Origin: Bin34 sp965219935 | GTDB lineage: Bacteria; Chloroflexota; Anaerolineae; Caldilineales; Caldilineaceae | Reading direction: 5' to 3' | Assembly (NCBI GenBank): GCA_965219935.1 | Contig: CBDCOU010000003.1 | Location: 992,001-1,056,000 of the forward strand | Length of the DNA stretch: 64,000 nt | Shown here: positions 27,192 through 37,822 of the stretch, one piece after another | How the letters are laid out: the number at the start of each line of letters is the position of its first letter | Position numbering within the stretch: the stretch's first letter is position 1 | Program-made: the position numbers and the translations under genes | Notes under the pieces: generated by a model | What the model was told of the DNA's origin: nothing | The model's input: the letters and a program-made list of their open reading frames with translations, nothing else | Databases searched by the model: none

Positions 27192-27235
27192 AAGCCGCCC
27201 GCAACGAGGTTCGTTGCGGGCGGCTTTTGTTTTTT
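27192..27235 (+). terminator. Rho-independent terminator of amt
   Basis: AAGCCGCCCGCAACGA and its exact complement form a 16-bp GC-rich stem with a three-base loop, followed by TTTTGTTTTTT. The clearest intrinsic terminator in the window. Confidence 0.95.
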
Positions 27236-27252
27236 CTCCATGTGCGCTCCCG

Positions 27253-27258
27253 TAGAAT
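27253..27258 (+). promoter_or_regulatory. Possible -10 element for the second PhyH gene
   Basis: TAGAAT lies 44 bases before the GTG start of the PhyH gene and just after the amt terminator. No good -35 is visible because the terminator's T-run occupies that position, so the call is weak. Confidence 0.3.
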
Positions 27259-27301
27259 GGGGCCTCTTCCTTACTGGCTGACCCACCGAGGAGCAATACC
27301 T

Positions 27302-28081
27302 GTGTCTTCAGACAATTCCTTTGAGAAGGACCTGCAGTTCCTGCGGGACAACGGCTACCTGCTGGTCAAGAACGCGCTCGACGCGGATCAGGTGGCCGAG
27401 TGGAAGGATCTGCTGTACGGCATGTACGACCGCGAGGAATACTGCGGTGCCAACTCGGTTGGCAACGTGTACTTCAACCTGTTGCTGGAACAGCGACCGG
27501 ATTTGGTCAAGCCCCTGCTGACCAACCCACACACCACTCAGTACATTCGGGCCATCATGGGGCGACAGTGCCAGTTGCGCTCGGTCCGCGCCCACGTGAA
27601 TCCCGAGGAGTACCGCCAGGAATGGCACATGGACTTCCTGGACTACTACTACCAGGACGAAAAGGCTGACTGCATCCAGCCGGCGAGTGCCTTGTGCATG
27701 AACCAAACCTTCTACCTGACCGACAACGATCCGGACACGGCCAGGCTGACCTTTCTGAGGGAATACCTGAACCAGCCAATCCCGGATGAACTGCGACCGC
27801 ACATGTTCTACACGGACGACCGCCAAAATCCCTTCCAGGTCTGGTGCGACAACCAGATCCATGCCGACCTGTATCCGAAGGCGGGGGACGCGGTGGTGTT
27901 CTACAGCCACATTCCCCACCAGGGTGCCAAGATCGGCCCGGATCCCAAGGGGGAAATCCGCGCCAACCTGGTCTTCCACTTTCAGCAGAACCCGATGCAC
28001 CCCGGCATCATGTTCGTCAGCGATCCCCAGCACACGCTGGACACCATCAGCTATCGGGAAAGCTTCCCGTTCATCGACTGA
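27302..28081 (+). CDS. Phytanoyl-CoA dioxygenase (PhyH) family protein, second copy
   Basis: A 259-aa Fe(II)/2-oxoglutarate dioxygenase. Iron ligands are His109-x-Asp111 (EWHMDFLDYYY) and His206 (PHQGAK); Arg220 (GEIRANLVFHF) would bind the 2-oxoglutarate carboxylate. The tyrosine-rich DYYY stretch and a long insert (about 150-190) distinguish it from the copy at 16923. Start is GTG 27302, with GAGGAG eight bases upstream; the frame opens further upstream through the amt terminator, which cannot be coding. It stands alone between amt and the sdh operon, which converges from the right. Substrate unknown. Confidence 0.88.
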   Translation: MSSDNSFEKDLQFLRDNGYLLVKNALDADQVAEWKDLLYGMYDREEYCGANSVGNVYFNLLLEQRPDLVKPLLTNPHTTQYIRAIMGRQCQLRSVRAHVNPEEYRQEWHMDFLDYYYQDEKADCIQPASALCMNQTFYLTDNDPDTARLTFLREYLNQPIPDELRPHMFYTDDRQNPFQVWCDNQIHADLYPKAGDAVVFYSHIPHQGAKIGPDPKGEIRANLVFHFQQNPMHPGIMFVSDPQHTLDTISYRESFPFID

Positions 28082-28144
28082 AGTTCCCGAAGTCGTCAAC
28101 GGGCCGGTTGCTGTCCGGTGCGGTAGCCGGCCCCGCCCAGCCTC

Positions 28145-28897
28145 TCAGTCCCCGGTCCGGCCCAACACCGCCCGGCGGTAGTCCCGGTTCATCTGACTGA
28201 TGAAGTCCTGACCAATCTCCTTGGGGCACACGGACGTGCAGGCACCCACATTGGTGCAGCCGCCGAACCCCTCGGCATCCATTTGTTCCACCATCCCGAT
28301 TACCCGCCGGTAGCGCTCGGGCTGTCCCTGGGGCAGGTGGCCGAGATGGCCGATCTTGGCCGCGGTGAAAAGCGTGGCCGATCCGTTGGGGCAGGCTGCC
28401 GCACAGGCTCCACAGCCGATGCACGTCGCGGCATCCATGGCGGTATCCACCCTGTCCTTGGGAATCAGGATTGAGTTCGCCTCCGGCGCCGTGCCAGTGG
28501 CAAACGAGATGAAGCCGCCGCGCTGCAGGATGCGATCGAAAGAACTGCGATCCACAACCAGGTCCTGAACTACCGGAAACGCCGCGACCCGCCACGGCTC
28601 GATCACAATGCGGTCGCCGTCCTTGAAATGCCGCATGTGCAGTTGACACACGGTGTGACCGGGAACCGGTCCGTGGGCCATCCCGTCGATCATCAATCCG
28701 CACATGCCGCAAATCCCTTCGCGGCAATCGTGGTCGAAGGCCACTGGCATCTTCCGCTGTTCCAGCAGCTGCTCGTTGAGGAGGTCAAGCATCTCCAGAA
28801 ATGAGGAGTCGGGGCTGACGTCGTCGAGTTCGTAGTCCTCGAAGCGACCCCGATCCTCGACCGATGACTGGCGCCAAACGCGGAGATGAAGTTTCAT
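28145..28897 (-). CDS. sdhB: Succinate dehydrogenase/fumarate reductase iron-sulfur subunit
   Basis: Electron-transfer subunit with three iron-sulfur clusters. The 250-aa protein has Cys58, 63, 66 and 84 (CREGICGMCG and a later VCQL) for [2Fe-2S], CIGCGACAAACP at 159-170 for [4Fe-4S], and CTNVGACTSVCP at 214-225 for the third cluster. The spacing CTNVGAC is that of type-B enzymes paired with a single diheme cytochrome b subunit, matching the upstream sdhC. ATG 28897 lies 18 bases after sdhA. Last gene of icd-sdhC-sdhA-sdhB. With menaquinone as acceptor, such enzymes may depend on membrane potential; that is family knowledge. Confidence 0.95.
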   Translation of the reverse strand: MKLHLRVWRQSSVEDRGRFEDYELDDVSPDSSFLEMLDLLNEQLLEQRKMPVAFDHDCREGICGMCGLMIDGMAHGPVPGHTVCQLHMRHFKDGDRIVIEPWRVAAFPVVQDLVVDRSSFDRILQRGGFISFATGTAPEANSILIPKDRVDTAMDAATCIGCGACAAACPNGSATLFTAAKIGHLGHLPQGQPERYRRVIGMVEQMDAEGFGGCTNVGACTSVCPKEIGQDFISQMNRDYRRAVLGRTGD

Positions 28898-28915
28898 GCC
28901 GCCAATACCCCCGTT

Positions 28916-30862
<1,947 letters not shown>

Positions 30863-30922
30863 CAGCTACGCATCCCAGACTGTTCGTGCCGCGGTCAAGT
30901 CCCTGAACAATGGTAGGGGTCA

Positions 30923-31588
30923 TCAGGCCACCAATCCCGTCGCTACCGCAAGCGGCACGACAGCAAAGCCTATGGGAATGGCGACGGCAAGGACGCCAGT
31001 CAGAAACCGGATCGGCTGCCGATTGGCGGCCGTGCGCCAGCCCATGGTCTGAAAGAAACTTGCACCGCCGTGCCACAGGTGCAGGCCGACCGCCACCAGG
31101 GCGAGCAGGTACAGAACCACATTGACCGGACTGGTGAAGCCAACCACCAGTTTGTCGAAGGTGTTGCCCGGCTCGTACTCTCCGGTCAGGACCGGCACGT
31201 TCCATGTCAGGTGCGCCAAGTGATAAAGGATAAACAGCCCCAGGGCCAGTCCGCCCCAACGCATTGTGATGGTGGCATAGTTGCCGGATGCCTGGCGAAA
31301 CTTGGCGTAGCCCGTGGGACGCGCCTGTTGTGCGGCGCGGGTCAGGGCCATGGCTGCCCAGACATGCGCGGTCAAGGACAGGATCAGGACAATGCGCGCC
31401 AACATGAGGGCGTGACCGTGTCCCACCATGGGTTCGCCCAGCGTCCGCAGGCTCTCGGCATAGTGGTTGAAAGCTTCCTCACCGGCAAACACCTTCAGAT
31501 TGCCGTACATGTGCACCAACAGGTAACCGATCCAAATCAAGCCGGTGCCGGCCATGATGATCTTCTTGCCGATCGAGGATCGCCACAT
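30923..31588 (-). CDS. sdhC: Succinate dehydrogenase cytochrome b subunit (type B)
   Basis: Membrane anchor of the complex. The 221-aa protein has five predicted helices, starting IIMAGTGLIWIGYLLVHMYG, and histidines placed as in diheme type-B anchors (LVHMYGN, LTAHVWA, YHLAHLTWN, GLHLWHGG). It receives electrons from SdhB and reduces menaquinone. A single anchor rather than separate SdhC and SdhD agrees with the type-B SdhB. It lies 53 bases downstream of icd. Confidence 0.93.
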   Translation of the reverse strand: MWRSSIGKKIIMAGTGLIWIGYLLVHMYGNLKVFAGEEAFNHYAESLRTLGEPMVGHGHALMLARIVLILSLTAHVWAAMALTRAAQQARPTGYAKFRQASGNYATITMRWGGLALGLFILYHLAHLTWNVPVLTGEYEPGNTFDKLVVGFTSPVNVVLYLLALVAVGLHLWHGGASFFQTMGWRTAANRQPIRFLTGVLAVAIPIGFAVVPLAVATGLVA

Positions 31589-31641
31589 GTCGCAGAGTGC
31601 CCGTACGGGGCCGATGTTAAACTGCCGCCAAGCGCGCCGGA

Positions 31642-32886
31642 CTACATCTTTTCGATCAACAACTCGCCGAAACGGCTGCAGGACACCTTTTCTGCACCGT
31701 CCATCAGGCGGTGCAGGTCGTACGTGACCGTCTTCTGCGCGAAGGTGGCCTCCATGGCCCGGACGATGGTGTCCGCGGCCTCGGTCCAGCCCATGTGGCG
31801 AAGCATCATCTCACCGCTCAGGATCATGGACGAGGGGTTCACCTGATCGAGGTTCGCATACTTGTCCGCCGTACCGTGCGTCGCCTCGAACACCGCCCGG
31901 CCGGTCTCATAGTTGATGTTGGCTCCCGGAGCGATGCCAATACCCCCGATCTGGGCCGCCAGCGCGTCGCTGACGTAGTCGCCGTTCAGATTCATCGTGG
32001 CAATCACATCAAACTCGTCGGGCCGGGTCAGAATCTGTTGCAGGAAGGCGTCCGCAATGGCGTCCTTGACCACGATGCCCTGCGGCAGTTCAACCCAGGG
32101 ACCGCCGTCAATTTCCTTGCCACCAAACTCGTCGCGTGCGACCTCGTAGCCCCAATTCCGGAATCCACCCTCCGTAAACTTCATGATGTTGCCCTTGTGA
32201 ACCAGGGTAACGCTGCGACGGTTGTCGGCTATCGCAAAGTCGATGGCCGCCCGGACGAGCCGCGCCGTGCCTTCCCGACTGACAGGCTTGACGCCCACAG
32301 CGGAGGTTTCGGGAAAGCGAATCTTGTCGATGCCCATCTCCTCTTGGAGGAAGCGGATCACCTTGCGGGCTTCCTTCGTATCGGCCTCCCATTCAATGCC
32401 TGCGTAGATGTCTTCCGTGTTTTCCCGATACACCACCATGTCCACCAGATGGGGACGCCGCACCGGGCTGGGCACGCCTTGGAACCACCGCACCGGACGG
32501 ACACATGCGAACAGGTCCAGGCGCTGCCGCAGGGCCACGTTGATGCTGCGGATACCGCCACCCACCGGAGTGGCCAACGGCCCCTTGAGCATCAGAAGAT
32601 GCTCCTTGATGCAATCCAGTGTCTCTTCCGGCAGCCAAATCACCTCGCCGTAGACATCGTTCGCCTTGCTGCCGGCATACAACTCCATCCAGGCGATCCT
32701 GCGACCGCTGCCGTACGCGCTGTCCACGGCCGCATCCAGGACCCGTTGACAGGCGTACCAGATGTCGGGACCGGTACCGTCACCCTCGATGAACCCGACA
32801 ATCGGGTTGTCCGGTACCCGCAGCTGGCCGTCCGCTATCGTGATCTTCTCGCCATCGGACGGTACCGTTACATGCTGGGCAGTCAT
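31642..32886 (-). CDS. icd: Isocitrate dehydrogenase (NADP-dependent type)
   Basis: Oxidatively decarboxylates isocitrate to 2-oxoglutarate. The 414-aa protein follows the E. coli Icd layout: FIEGDGTGPDIW near residue 32, the substrate block GGGIRSINVALRQRLDLF with the regulatory serine, VVYRENTEDIYAGIEW, KGNIMKFTEGGFRNW, and EATHGTADKYANLD in the cofactor region. Length matches. ATG 32886 has AAAGG six to seven bases upstream. A TACAAT at 32997-32992 on the minus strand may be the -10 of this operon, without a clear -35. Its product is the substrate of the korAB enzyme 8 kb away. Confidence 0.95.
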   Translation of the reverse strand: MTAQHVTVPSDGEKITIADGQLRVPDNPIVGFIEGDGTGPDIWYACQRVLDAAVDSAYGSGRRIAWMELYAGSKANDVYGEVIWLPEETLDCIKEHLLMLKGPLATPVGGGIRSINVALRQRLDLFACVRPVRWFQGVPSPVRRPHLVDMVVYRENTEDIYAGIEWEADTKEARKVIRFLQEEMGIDKIRFPETSAVGVKPVSREGTARLVRAAIDFAIADNRRSVTLVHKGNIMKFTEGGFRNWGYEVARDEFGGKEIDGGPWVELPQGIVVKDAIADAFLQQILTRPDEFDVIATMNLNGDYVSDALAAQIGGIGIAPGANINYETGRAVFEATHGTADKYANLDQVNPSSMILSGEMMLRHMGWTEAADTIVRAMEATFAQKTVTYDLHRLMDGAEKVSCSRFGELLIEKM

Positions 32887-33091
32887 CTACACACCTTTTC
32901 CCGCTTGGGAATGCTCACAATACGCGGCCGGCACCCGCCAAAGGCAACCAACCGCAAGCACACGGCGTCGCCAGACAGAGCGCACTTCGTCATTGTACGG
33001 AAAATTGTGGTTCCCGCGGGATTCGCACACCGAAATTCACTCGCTGGAAAGGCAGTCCCGATGATTCCGGAAAGGTTGCAACGCGGCCGAA

Positions 33092-33937
33092 TCAACCTTG
33101 GGCATCAAGCCACTTCTTCATGTAACGGGCGCACTCAAGGACCGCCTCGTCCTCGGCCGCCGCATCTCCGACATCCATGTCCATCTCCATGGCCATGACG
33201 AATCGGTCGCGCTGCCCCGCAGCCTTCCTGAGCTCGGCTAGGACGGACGGGAAGTCCACGTCGCCCATGCCGATCGGCACGGAACTGCACACGCCGTCCA
33301 CGATGCGGTAGTCGCGGACGTGGGCATGATAGGTCCAGTCCGCCATCTTGCGCGTGGCCGTGAGCGGGTCCTCGTCGAGGATCAACCAGTTGCCGGTGTC
33401 GTTGTGCAGACCCACGTTGTCGGCGCCGACCTGCTCGAAGATGTGCAGGAAGTCGTCGCTGGTGAAGAAATCGTAGTTCTCGGTCGTAACCGTCATGTCG
33501 AACTGCCTGGCGGCCTCGGCCAGCCTGCCAATCTGTTCCACCGCGATACGGATGCGGCCTTCCCGCTTGACCCTTCCGCCGTAGCTGAAATAGAACAATC
33601 CCAAGGGCGAACCCAGGTAGTTGGCAACCTCAAGATTGCGGATGCTGGCTTCGATCGGTGGACCGGCGAAGTCCTGGTCGGCGTGCAGGCCCAAGGTGCC
33701 AATAATGACCGTGGGCACCATGTTCAAGTCCGCGAACTTCGTCCTCAGTTCGGCCAGATAGGTCTTGTCGGTGCTGGGCAGGGCACCGACGCCAAAATCG
33801 ATGCCAATGGGGCCGATGTCGGTCGCGCGGGCCACGGTGGCCACTTTCTCGACAACAACATCAATGACAGGTTGATCCTTCAACCGGCGCAGCTGGCGCC
33901 GGTAGGAATCGGACAGGACTCCAAGGGTAATGCTCAT
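33092..33937 (-). CDS. Sugar phosphate isomerase/epimerase-like TIM-barrel protein, copy 1
   Basis: A 281-aa protein of the AP-endonuclease-2/xylose-isomerase-like family (COG1082). Barrel strands carrying likely metal ligands are visible: TVTTENYDFF, NVGLHNDTGNW, YHAHVRDYRI and AMEMDMDVGD, with Glu, Asp and His in the usual places. Such proteins act as sugar epimerases, inosose dehydratases or isomerases. ATG 33937 has GGAG about 12 bases upstream. It is the last gene of a run of five catabolic genes on this strand. Exact reaction unknown. Confidence 0.82.
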   Translation of the reverse strand: MSITLGVLSDSYRRQLRRLKDQPVIDVVVEKVATVARATDIGPIGIDFGVGALPSTDKTYLAELRTKFADLNMVPTVIIGTLGLHADQDFAGPPIEASIRNLEVANYLGSPLGLFYFSYGGRVKREGRIRIAVEQIGRLAEAARQFDMTVTTENYDFFTSDDFLHIFEQVGADNVGLHNDTGNWLILDEDPLTATRKMADWTYHAHVRDYRIVDGVCSSVPIGMGDVDFPSVLAELRKAAGQRDRFVMAMEMDMDVGDAAAEDEAVLECARYMKKWLDAQG

Positions 33938-34015
33938 ATTGTCGTCAAGCTCCGGTGCGGCTCGTTGGTGCGTTTGATGTTTGTCAGCGGTGTCCGCGGA
34001 CGCGGACTGCGGGTT

Positions 34016-34867
34016 TTACAGGCCCAAATGGTCCTTCAGGTAGGACACCTCAATGTCGAAGTACTTCTTGAGGGCTTCCGACGGCACATGCGGCTCCATG
34101 GTCACGTAGCCGTTGTAGCCGTCTTCCTGCAGCCGGCGCAGGATGCGCTCCACGTTGAAGGCAGCGTCCGGCAGCGGGACATAGCCAATCCACGCATCAC
34201 GGCTGTTGCGCATCAAACCGCCGCGGAAGCAGTCCTTGTCCTCCGCCCATTGGATGCCGCCCTTGACATGTACGTAGCCGATCCATGGCTTGACCACGTC
34301 GTAGACGTAGGGATAGGGCTCCTCACCGGCGTGGTAGTAGTTGCACGGGTCGTACTGGGTCTTGAAGTTGGGAGAATCGACGGCCTCCAGGATGTCGCGC
34401 ACGTCCACGGCCAGCCCGGATCCGTCGTGGGCCTCGTTCTCCAGCACTATGACCACATCCTTGGTGCCGGCATGACCGGCCGCCGGTTTCATGGCCTCCA
34501 CGAACAGGTTGCCGGGCATGTGGGCCAGGTAGCAGTTCACGACCGGGGCACCCAGCGCCGCGGCCGCGTCCACCGCGCCCACCAGGGCCTGCGTGGCGTT
34601 GGCCACACCACCCGACGCGGTGCAGATGCGCATGGCGTTGAACCCCAGCGTCACACAGGCACAATTCATCCCGGCTTCGCTGTAGGCACGCTTGGCCGCA
34701 TCGATATCCTTGGTTTCGTAGCGTTCCCTTTCCTCGGGGGTTGCGCCGCCCTCGAGGTTTTGGGGCCAGATTTCCATGTCGTTGAGGTCGTACCCCTTGA
34801 CGAAGGCCAGGGCCTCCGGCAACGAGTGCTCACGGGCCAGCATCTGACCGTTGATGGCAAGTTTCAC
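34016..34867 (-). CDS. Sugar phosphate isomerase/epimerase-like TIM-barrel protein, copy 2
   Basis: A 283-aa COG1082 protein with the strand motifs VVIVLENEAHDGSG, TQYDPCNYYHAGEEP, GYVHVKGGIQ and GYVTMEPHVP, the Glu/Asp/His set that binds a divalent metal. It shares the fold but little direct similarity with copy 1, so the two probably catalyse different steps. Start is GTG 34867 with AGGAG seven bases upstream. It lies 31 bases downstream of the Gfo/Idh/MocA oxidoreductase. Oxidoreductase-epimerase pairs are common in inositol or 3-keto-sugar breakdown; that role is inferred. Confidence 0.84.
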   Translation of the reverse strand: MKLAINGQMLAREHSLPEALAFVKGYDLNDMEIWPQNLEGGATPEERERYETKDIDAAKRAYSEAGMNCACVTLGFNAMRICTASGGVANATQALVGAVDAAAALGAPVVNCYLAHMPGNLFVEAMKPAAGHAGTKDVVIVLENEAHDGSGLAVDVRDILEAVDSPNFKTQYDPCNYYHAGEEPYPYVYDVVKPWIGYVHVKGGIQWAEDKDCFRGGLMRNSRDAWIGYVPLPDAAFNVERILRRLQEDGYNGYVTMEPHVPSEALKKYFDIEVSYLKDHLGL

Positions 34868-34898
34868 CGGTTGGTCTCCTTGGCAGACTGTCTGTGGT

Positions 34899-35918
34899 TC
34901 AGTAGGTCAGTTCGACGATGGAGCCGGACGTGGCCGATTCCTCGATTGCATCCAGGAACATCATGTCCTCCAGGGCGTTCCGCGCCGAAGGTGTGTGGGG
35001 AATACCGTTCAGAATGGCGTCGGAGTAGTGTTCGATCTCCTTCCAGTAGTTGTTGAAGTGGTCCAGCCGCGGCAGCTGCGACTCGAAGTCCAACTGGTAT
35101 CCGCCCGCCTTCACGATCAGGTGGCCACCCGGGTTCTGGGCGAAACAGTCGTAGACCTCGGCCTTGCCGTTGGTCCCCATGATGGCGAACGTGCTGTCGT
35201 TGTGGGAGTAGCAGGTCGACAGAATACCGGGGGTCCCGTCCTCCATTTCGAACCATCCCATGGTGGTGTCCGGGGCCGGAAAGTCCGTGGCCACCACCGT
35301 GGACATGCTGGCCGACACCCTCTTTACGCGGCAACCAAGCAGTTCCCGAATGGCAAACGCGAGATAGATGCCGGCATCCAGCAGGGGGCCGCCGCGCTTG
35401 CCGGTCCAGCGCCAGGATCCGACCTTGTCAAGCGTGTAGCCCTTGTAGGCGCTGAACGAGAAGCTGGCCGACACCATGGCGATTTGTCCCAGGTGTCCCT
35501 CCTCGATCACACGTTTGGTCTCGATAAAGGAATCCCCGAAGCGGGACATGTACGCGCACATCAGCCGCGTGCCGGCCGCCTCGGAGGCGGCAATCATGGC
35601 GCGGGCTTCGGCAGCGTCGATGCAGAGTGGCTTTTCGCACAGGACGTGCTTGCCCTGGGCGGCCGCGGCCAGCGTCACCGGATGATGGACCTCGTTGGGC
35701 AGGCCCAGATAGACAACGTCAACATCGTCGCAGGCAAGCAGCTGGTTATAGTCGTTGAACGTCCGGACCGCATCGCCCCAGGTCTCGGTGACCAAGGCGA
35801 GGCGTTCATCCCGCAGGTCGGAAACCGCCACCAATTCGGCATTGCACGCCTTGTTGATCCCGGGCATGGCCTTGTCGAAGGCGATCTGGCCGCACCCGAT
35901 CACTCCCCATCGCAACAT
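34899..35918 (-). CDS. Gfo/Idh/MocA family oxidoreductase
   Basis: A 339-aa NAD(P)-dependent sugar oxidoreductase. The Rossmann N-terminus begins WGVIGCGQIAFDKAMPG, and the family hallmark EKP appears in HVLCEKPLCIDAAEA. The C-terminal half is the beta-sheet substrate domain, with GSWRWTGKRGGPLLDAGIYL containing the conserved Gly-Gly-Pro and Asp-x-Gly-x-His-like region. ATG 35918 follows GGAGAAC. It sits between a sulfatase and a TIM-barrel epimerase, consistent with oxidation and rearrangement of a sugar released from a sulfated glycan. Confidence 0.88.
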   Translation of the reverse strand: MLRWGVIGCGQIAFDKAMPGINKACNAELVAVSDLRDERLALVTETWGDAVRTFNDYNQLLACDDVDVVYLGLPNEVHHPVTLAAAAQGKHVLCEKPLCIDAAEARAMIAASEAAGTRLMCAYMSRFGDSFIETKRVIEEGHLGQIAMVSASFSFSAYKGYTLDKVGSWRWTGKRGGPLLDAGIYLAFAIRELLGCRVKRVSASMSTVVATDFPAPDTTMGWFEMEDGTPGILSTCYSHNDSTFAIMGTNGKAEVYDCFAQNPGGHLIVKAGGYQLDFESQLPRLDHFNNYWKEIEHYSDAILNGIPHTPSARNALEDMMFLDAIEESATSGSIVELTY

Positions 35919-35966
35919 GAAATGTTCTCCGCTTTCGGTTTGGGTTCCCTCGCGCCGTCCGTAAAT

Positions 35967-37712
35967 CTAATCCACCTTGCTCAGATACACGTAATACGCG
36001 CCCACGTCGCTGCCGTCCGCGGTTTCCCAGCAAGTCTGCAGGTGGGCGGGCCCGGGATCGAGATCCAGTTCAAAACGGGCGCTGACATCCGATTTGGCCA
36101 CCTCGCGGCGCAGTTCGCGTCCGCCGACCGAAATGACGGCAGCCCGGATATCGATGGCCGCGCCGCCTCCGTAGCCCGTGCCAAAGGCAATGTCGCCGTA
36201 TGCGCGCAAGGCGCCCGGAATCGACCCGCACAGCGGCAGGTTCGCTTCCCGCGGCCAACGCCGCAACTCCAACCGGTACCGGCCCCGCGCCGCCACATCC
36301 AGTTCCCAGTAGCCGTTGTAGCGCACACCGCCCCGAACCATGCTCTGGTTCCAGACTGCTTCCACTTCAAGGTTGCGCCAATCGTGGCTGGTCAGTACAA
36401 CCTCGCCACAGTCCGGGTCCCCGATGCGGAATGGAATGTCGTTTTTCATCTGGCCCGCGACACGCCGCCACCACAAGTCGTAGTCGGCACGCAGTTCGCG
36501 CACAACGTCCGGATACAGACGGGCCAAGTCGGTCGTCTGGCCGGGATCCACCTCCATGTCGTGCAGTTCCATGCCGTTGACCAGCCGCCAGCGGTCGGTC
36601 ATGACGGCACTCTGTCGCCACTTGACCGGATAGACCAGCCGCTGGGTGTCGGTGACAATGGTCCGGTCCGGCCAATCGGCGGAGGCAGTGTCGTCCGCGA
36701 GCAGCGGCGCCAGGGACCGGCCATCCCAGTCGAGACCTTGCGGGACCTCCAAACCGCATAAATCCACGAGCGTGGGCATGAAGTCGATGTGTGACGCCAG
36801 AACATCCACATCCCGGCCGCCCCCAACCCCACCTTGCGGCCATTGGACGAAAAAGGGGACGCGATGCCCACCATCGTAGGGTTGGCCCTTCTTGCCGCGC
36901 ATGCCCGCGTTGAAGCCGTTGAGGACGAATCCGTCGGCATCCAGGTCGCAGCCCGTGGCCGAACCGTTGTCCGTCATGAAGATCAGGATGGTGTTGTCCT
37001 CCAGTCCCAGACGCGCCAGGTGCCGGCGGAGGAATCCGAAGTTCTCGTCGATACTGGCGATCATTCCGTAGAACAGGGCCCGTTCCTCATGCGGAGTCAG
37101 GTCGAGATACGGATCGCTGAAGCGAGGTTCCACCACCAACGGCGAGTGGGGGCAATTGGTGGGGATGTAGCAGAAGAACGGCTCGTCGCGGTGGCGGTCG
37201 ATGAAGTCCATGCCTTCCCTAAACCAGACATCGGTGCAGTAGCCCCCATAGCGCGTGTGCTCCGTGCCGGTCCAATAGCTGTCGTCGAAGTAACTGTTGT
37301 CCCAGTAGTCCCCCGTGTTGCCGATGCCCCCTCCGGCATGGTGGACCACCTCGTCGAATCCGCGATCCTGGGGCCGATACGGCCATGTGTCACCCAAGTG
37401 CCACTTGCCGAAAATACCGGTGGCGTATCCATTGGCCGAAAAAGCGTCGGCCAGGGAATGTTCGTGGCGGCGCAACAGGGAACGTCCGCCTATCGTGTGC
37501 CAGACCCCGGCGCTGTTGGCATAGTGTCCGGTCATCAGGCCCGCACGGGTCGGGGCGCATGTGGGGCCGACATGATAGTTGGTGAAGCGGACGGATTCGG
37601 CATGCATCCGATCCAGGTTGGGCGTGCGAATGACCGGGTTGCCGTGGCACGCCAGGTCCCCGTAGCCCTGATCATCCGTGATCACAAACACTACATTCGG
37701 TGGTCGGGTCAT
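35967..37712 (-). CDS. Formylglycine-type sulfatase, copy 1
   Basis: A 581-aa alkaline-phosphatase-superfamily sulfatase. The N-terminus NVVFVITDDQGYGDLACHG supplies two Asp metal ligands. The signature CAPTR has Cys52, which must be converted to formylglycine by a maturase; TGHYANSAGVWHTIGG follows. FMTDNGSATG carries further Ca ligands and a Lys-Gly-Gln-Pro segment lies downstream. The C-terminal 130 residues form the small domain plus a beta-rich extension. No signal peptide is seen, so it acts in the cytoplasm unless exported otherwise. ATG 37712 has AAGGAG upstream. Substrate unknown. Confidence 0.92.
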   Translation of the reverse strand: MTRPPNVVFVITDDQGYGDLACHGNPVIRTPNLDRMHAESVRFTNYHVGPTCAPTRAGLMTGHYANSAGVWHTIGGRSLLRRHEHSLADAFSANGYATGIFGKWHLGDTWPYRPQDRGFDEVVHHAGGGIGNTGDYWDNSYFDDSYWTGTEHTRYGGYCTDVWFREGMDFIDRHRDEPFFCYIPTNCPHSPLVVEPRFSDPYLDLTPHEERALFYGMIASIDENFGFLRRHLARLGLEDNTILIFMTDNGSATGCDLDADGFVLNGFNAGMRGKKGQPYDGGHRVPFFVQWPQGGVGGGRDVDVLASHIDFMPTLVDLCGLEVPQGLDWDGRSLAPLLADDTASADWPDRTIVTDTQRLVYPVKWRQSAVMTDRWRLVNGMELHDMEVDPGQTTDLARLYPDVVRELRADYDLWWRRVAGQMKNDIPFRIGDPDCGEVVLTSHDWRNLEVEAVWNQSMVRGGVRYNGYWELDVAARGRYRLELRRWPREANLPLCGSIPGALRAYGDIAFGTGYGGGAAIDIRAAVISVGGRELRREVAKSDVSARFELDLDPGPAHLQTCWETADGSDVGAYYVYLSKVD

Positions 37713-37822
37713 GGCACGTCAGCTCCTTGGTGACCTTGGCCTGGCGACAATGCGGAGTTCCCGGGGCTGGCCGGATGCCGCGGGGGAGAGCTGCGGCCAT
37801 CCGGACCGGAGACAACCCAAGG

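Noticed and set aside
34851..36761. 636-codon open frame antisense to the oxidoreductase and sulfatase
   Set aside because: Opposite strand of two clear genes; composition and lack of motifs mark it as a shadow.
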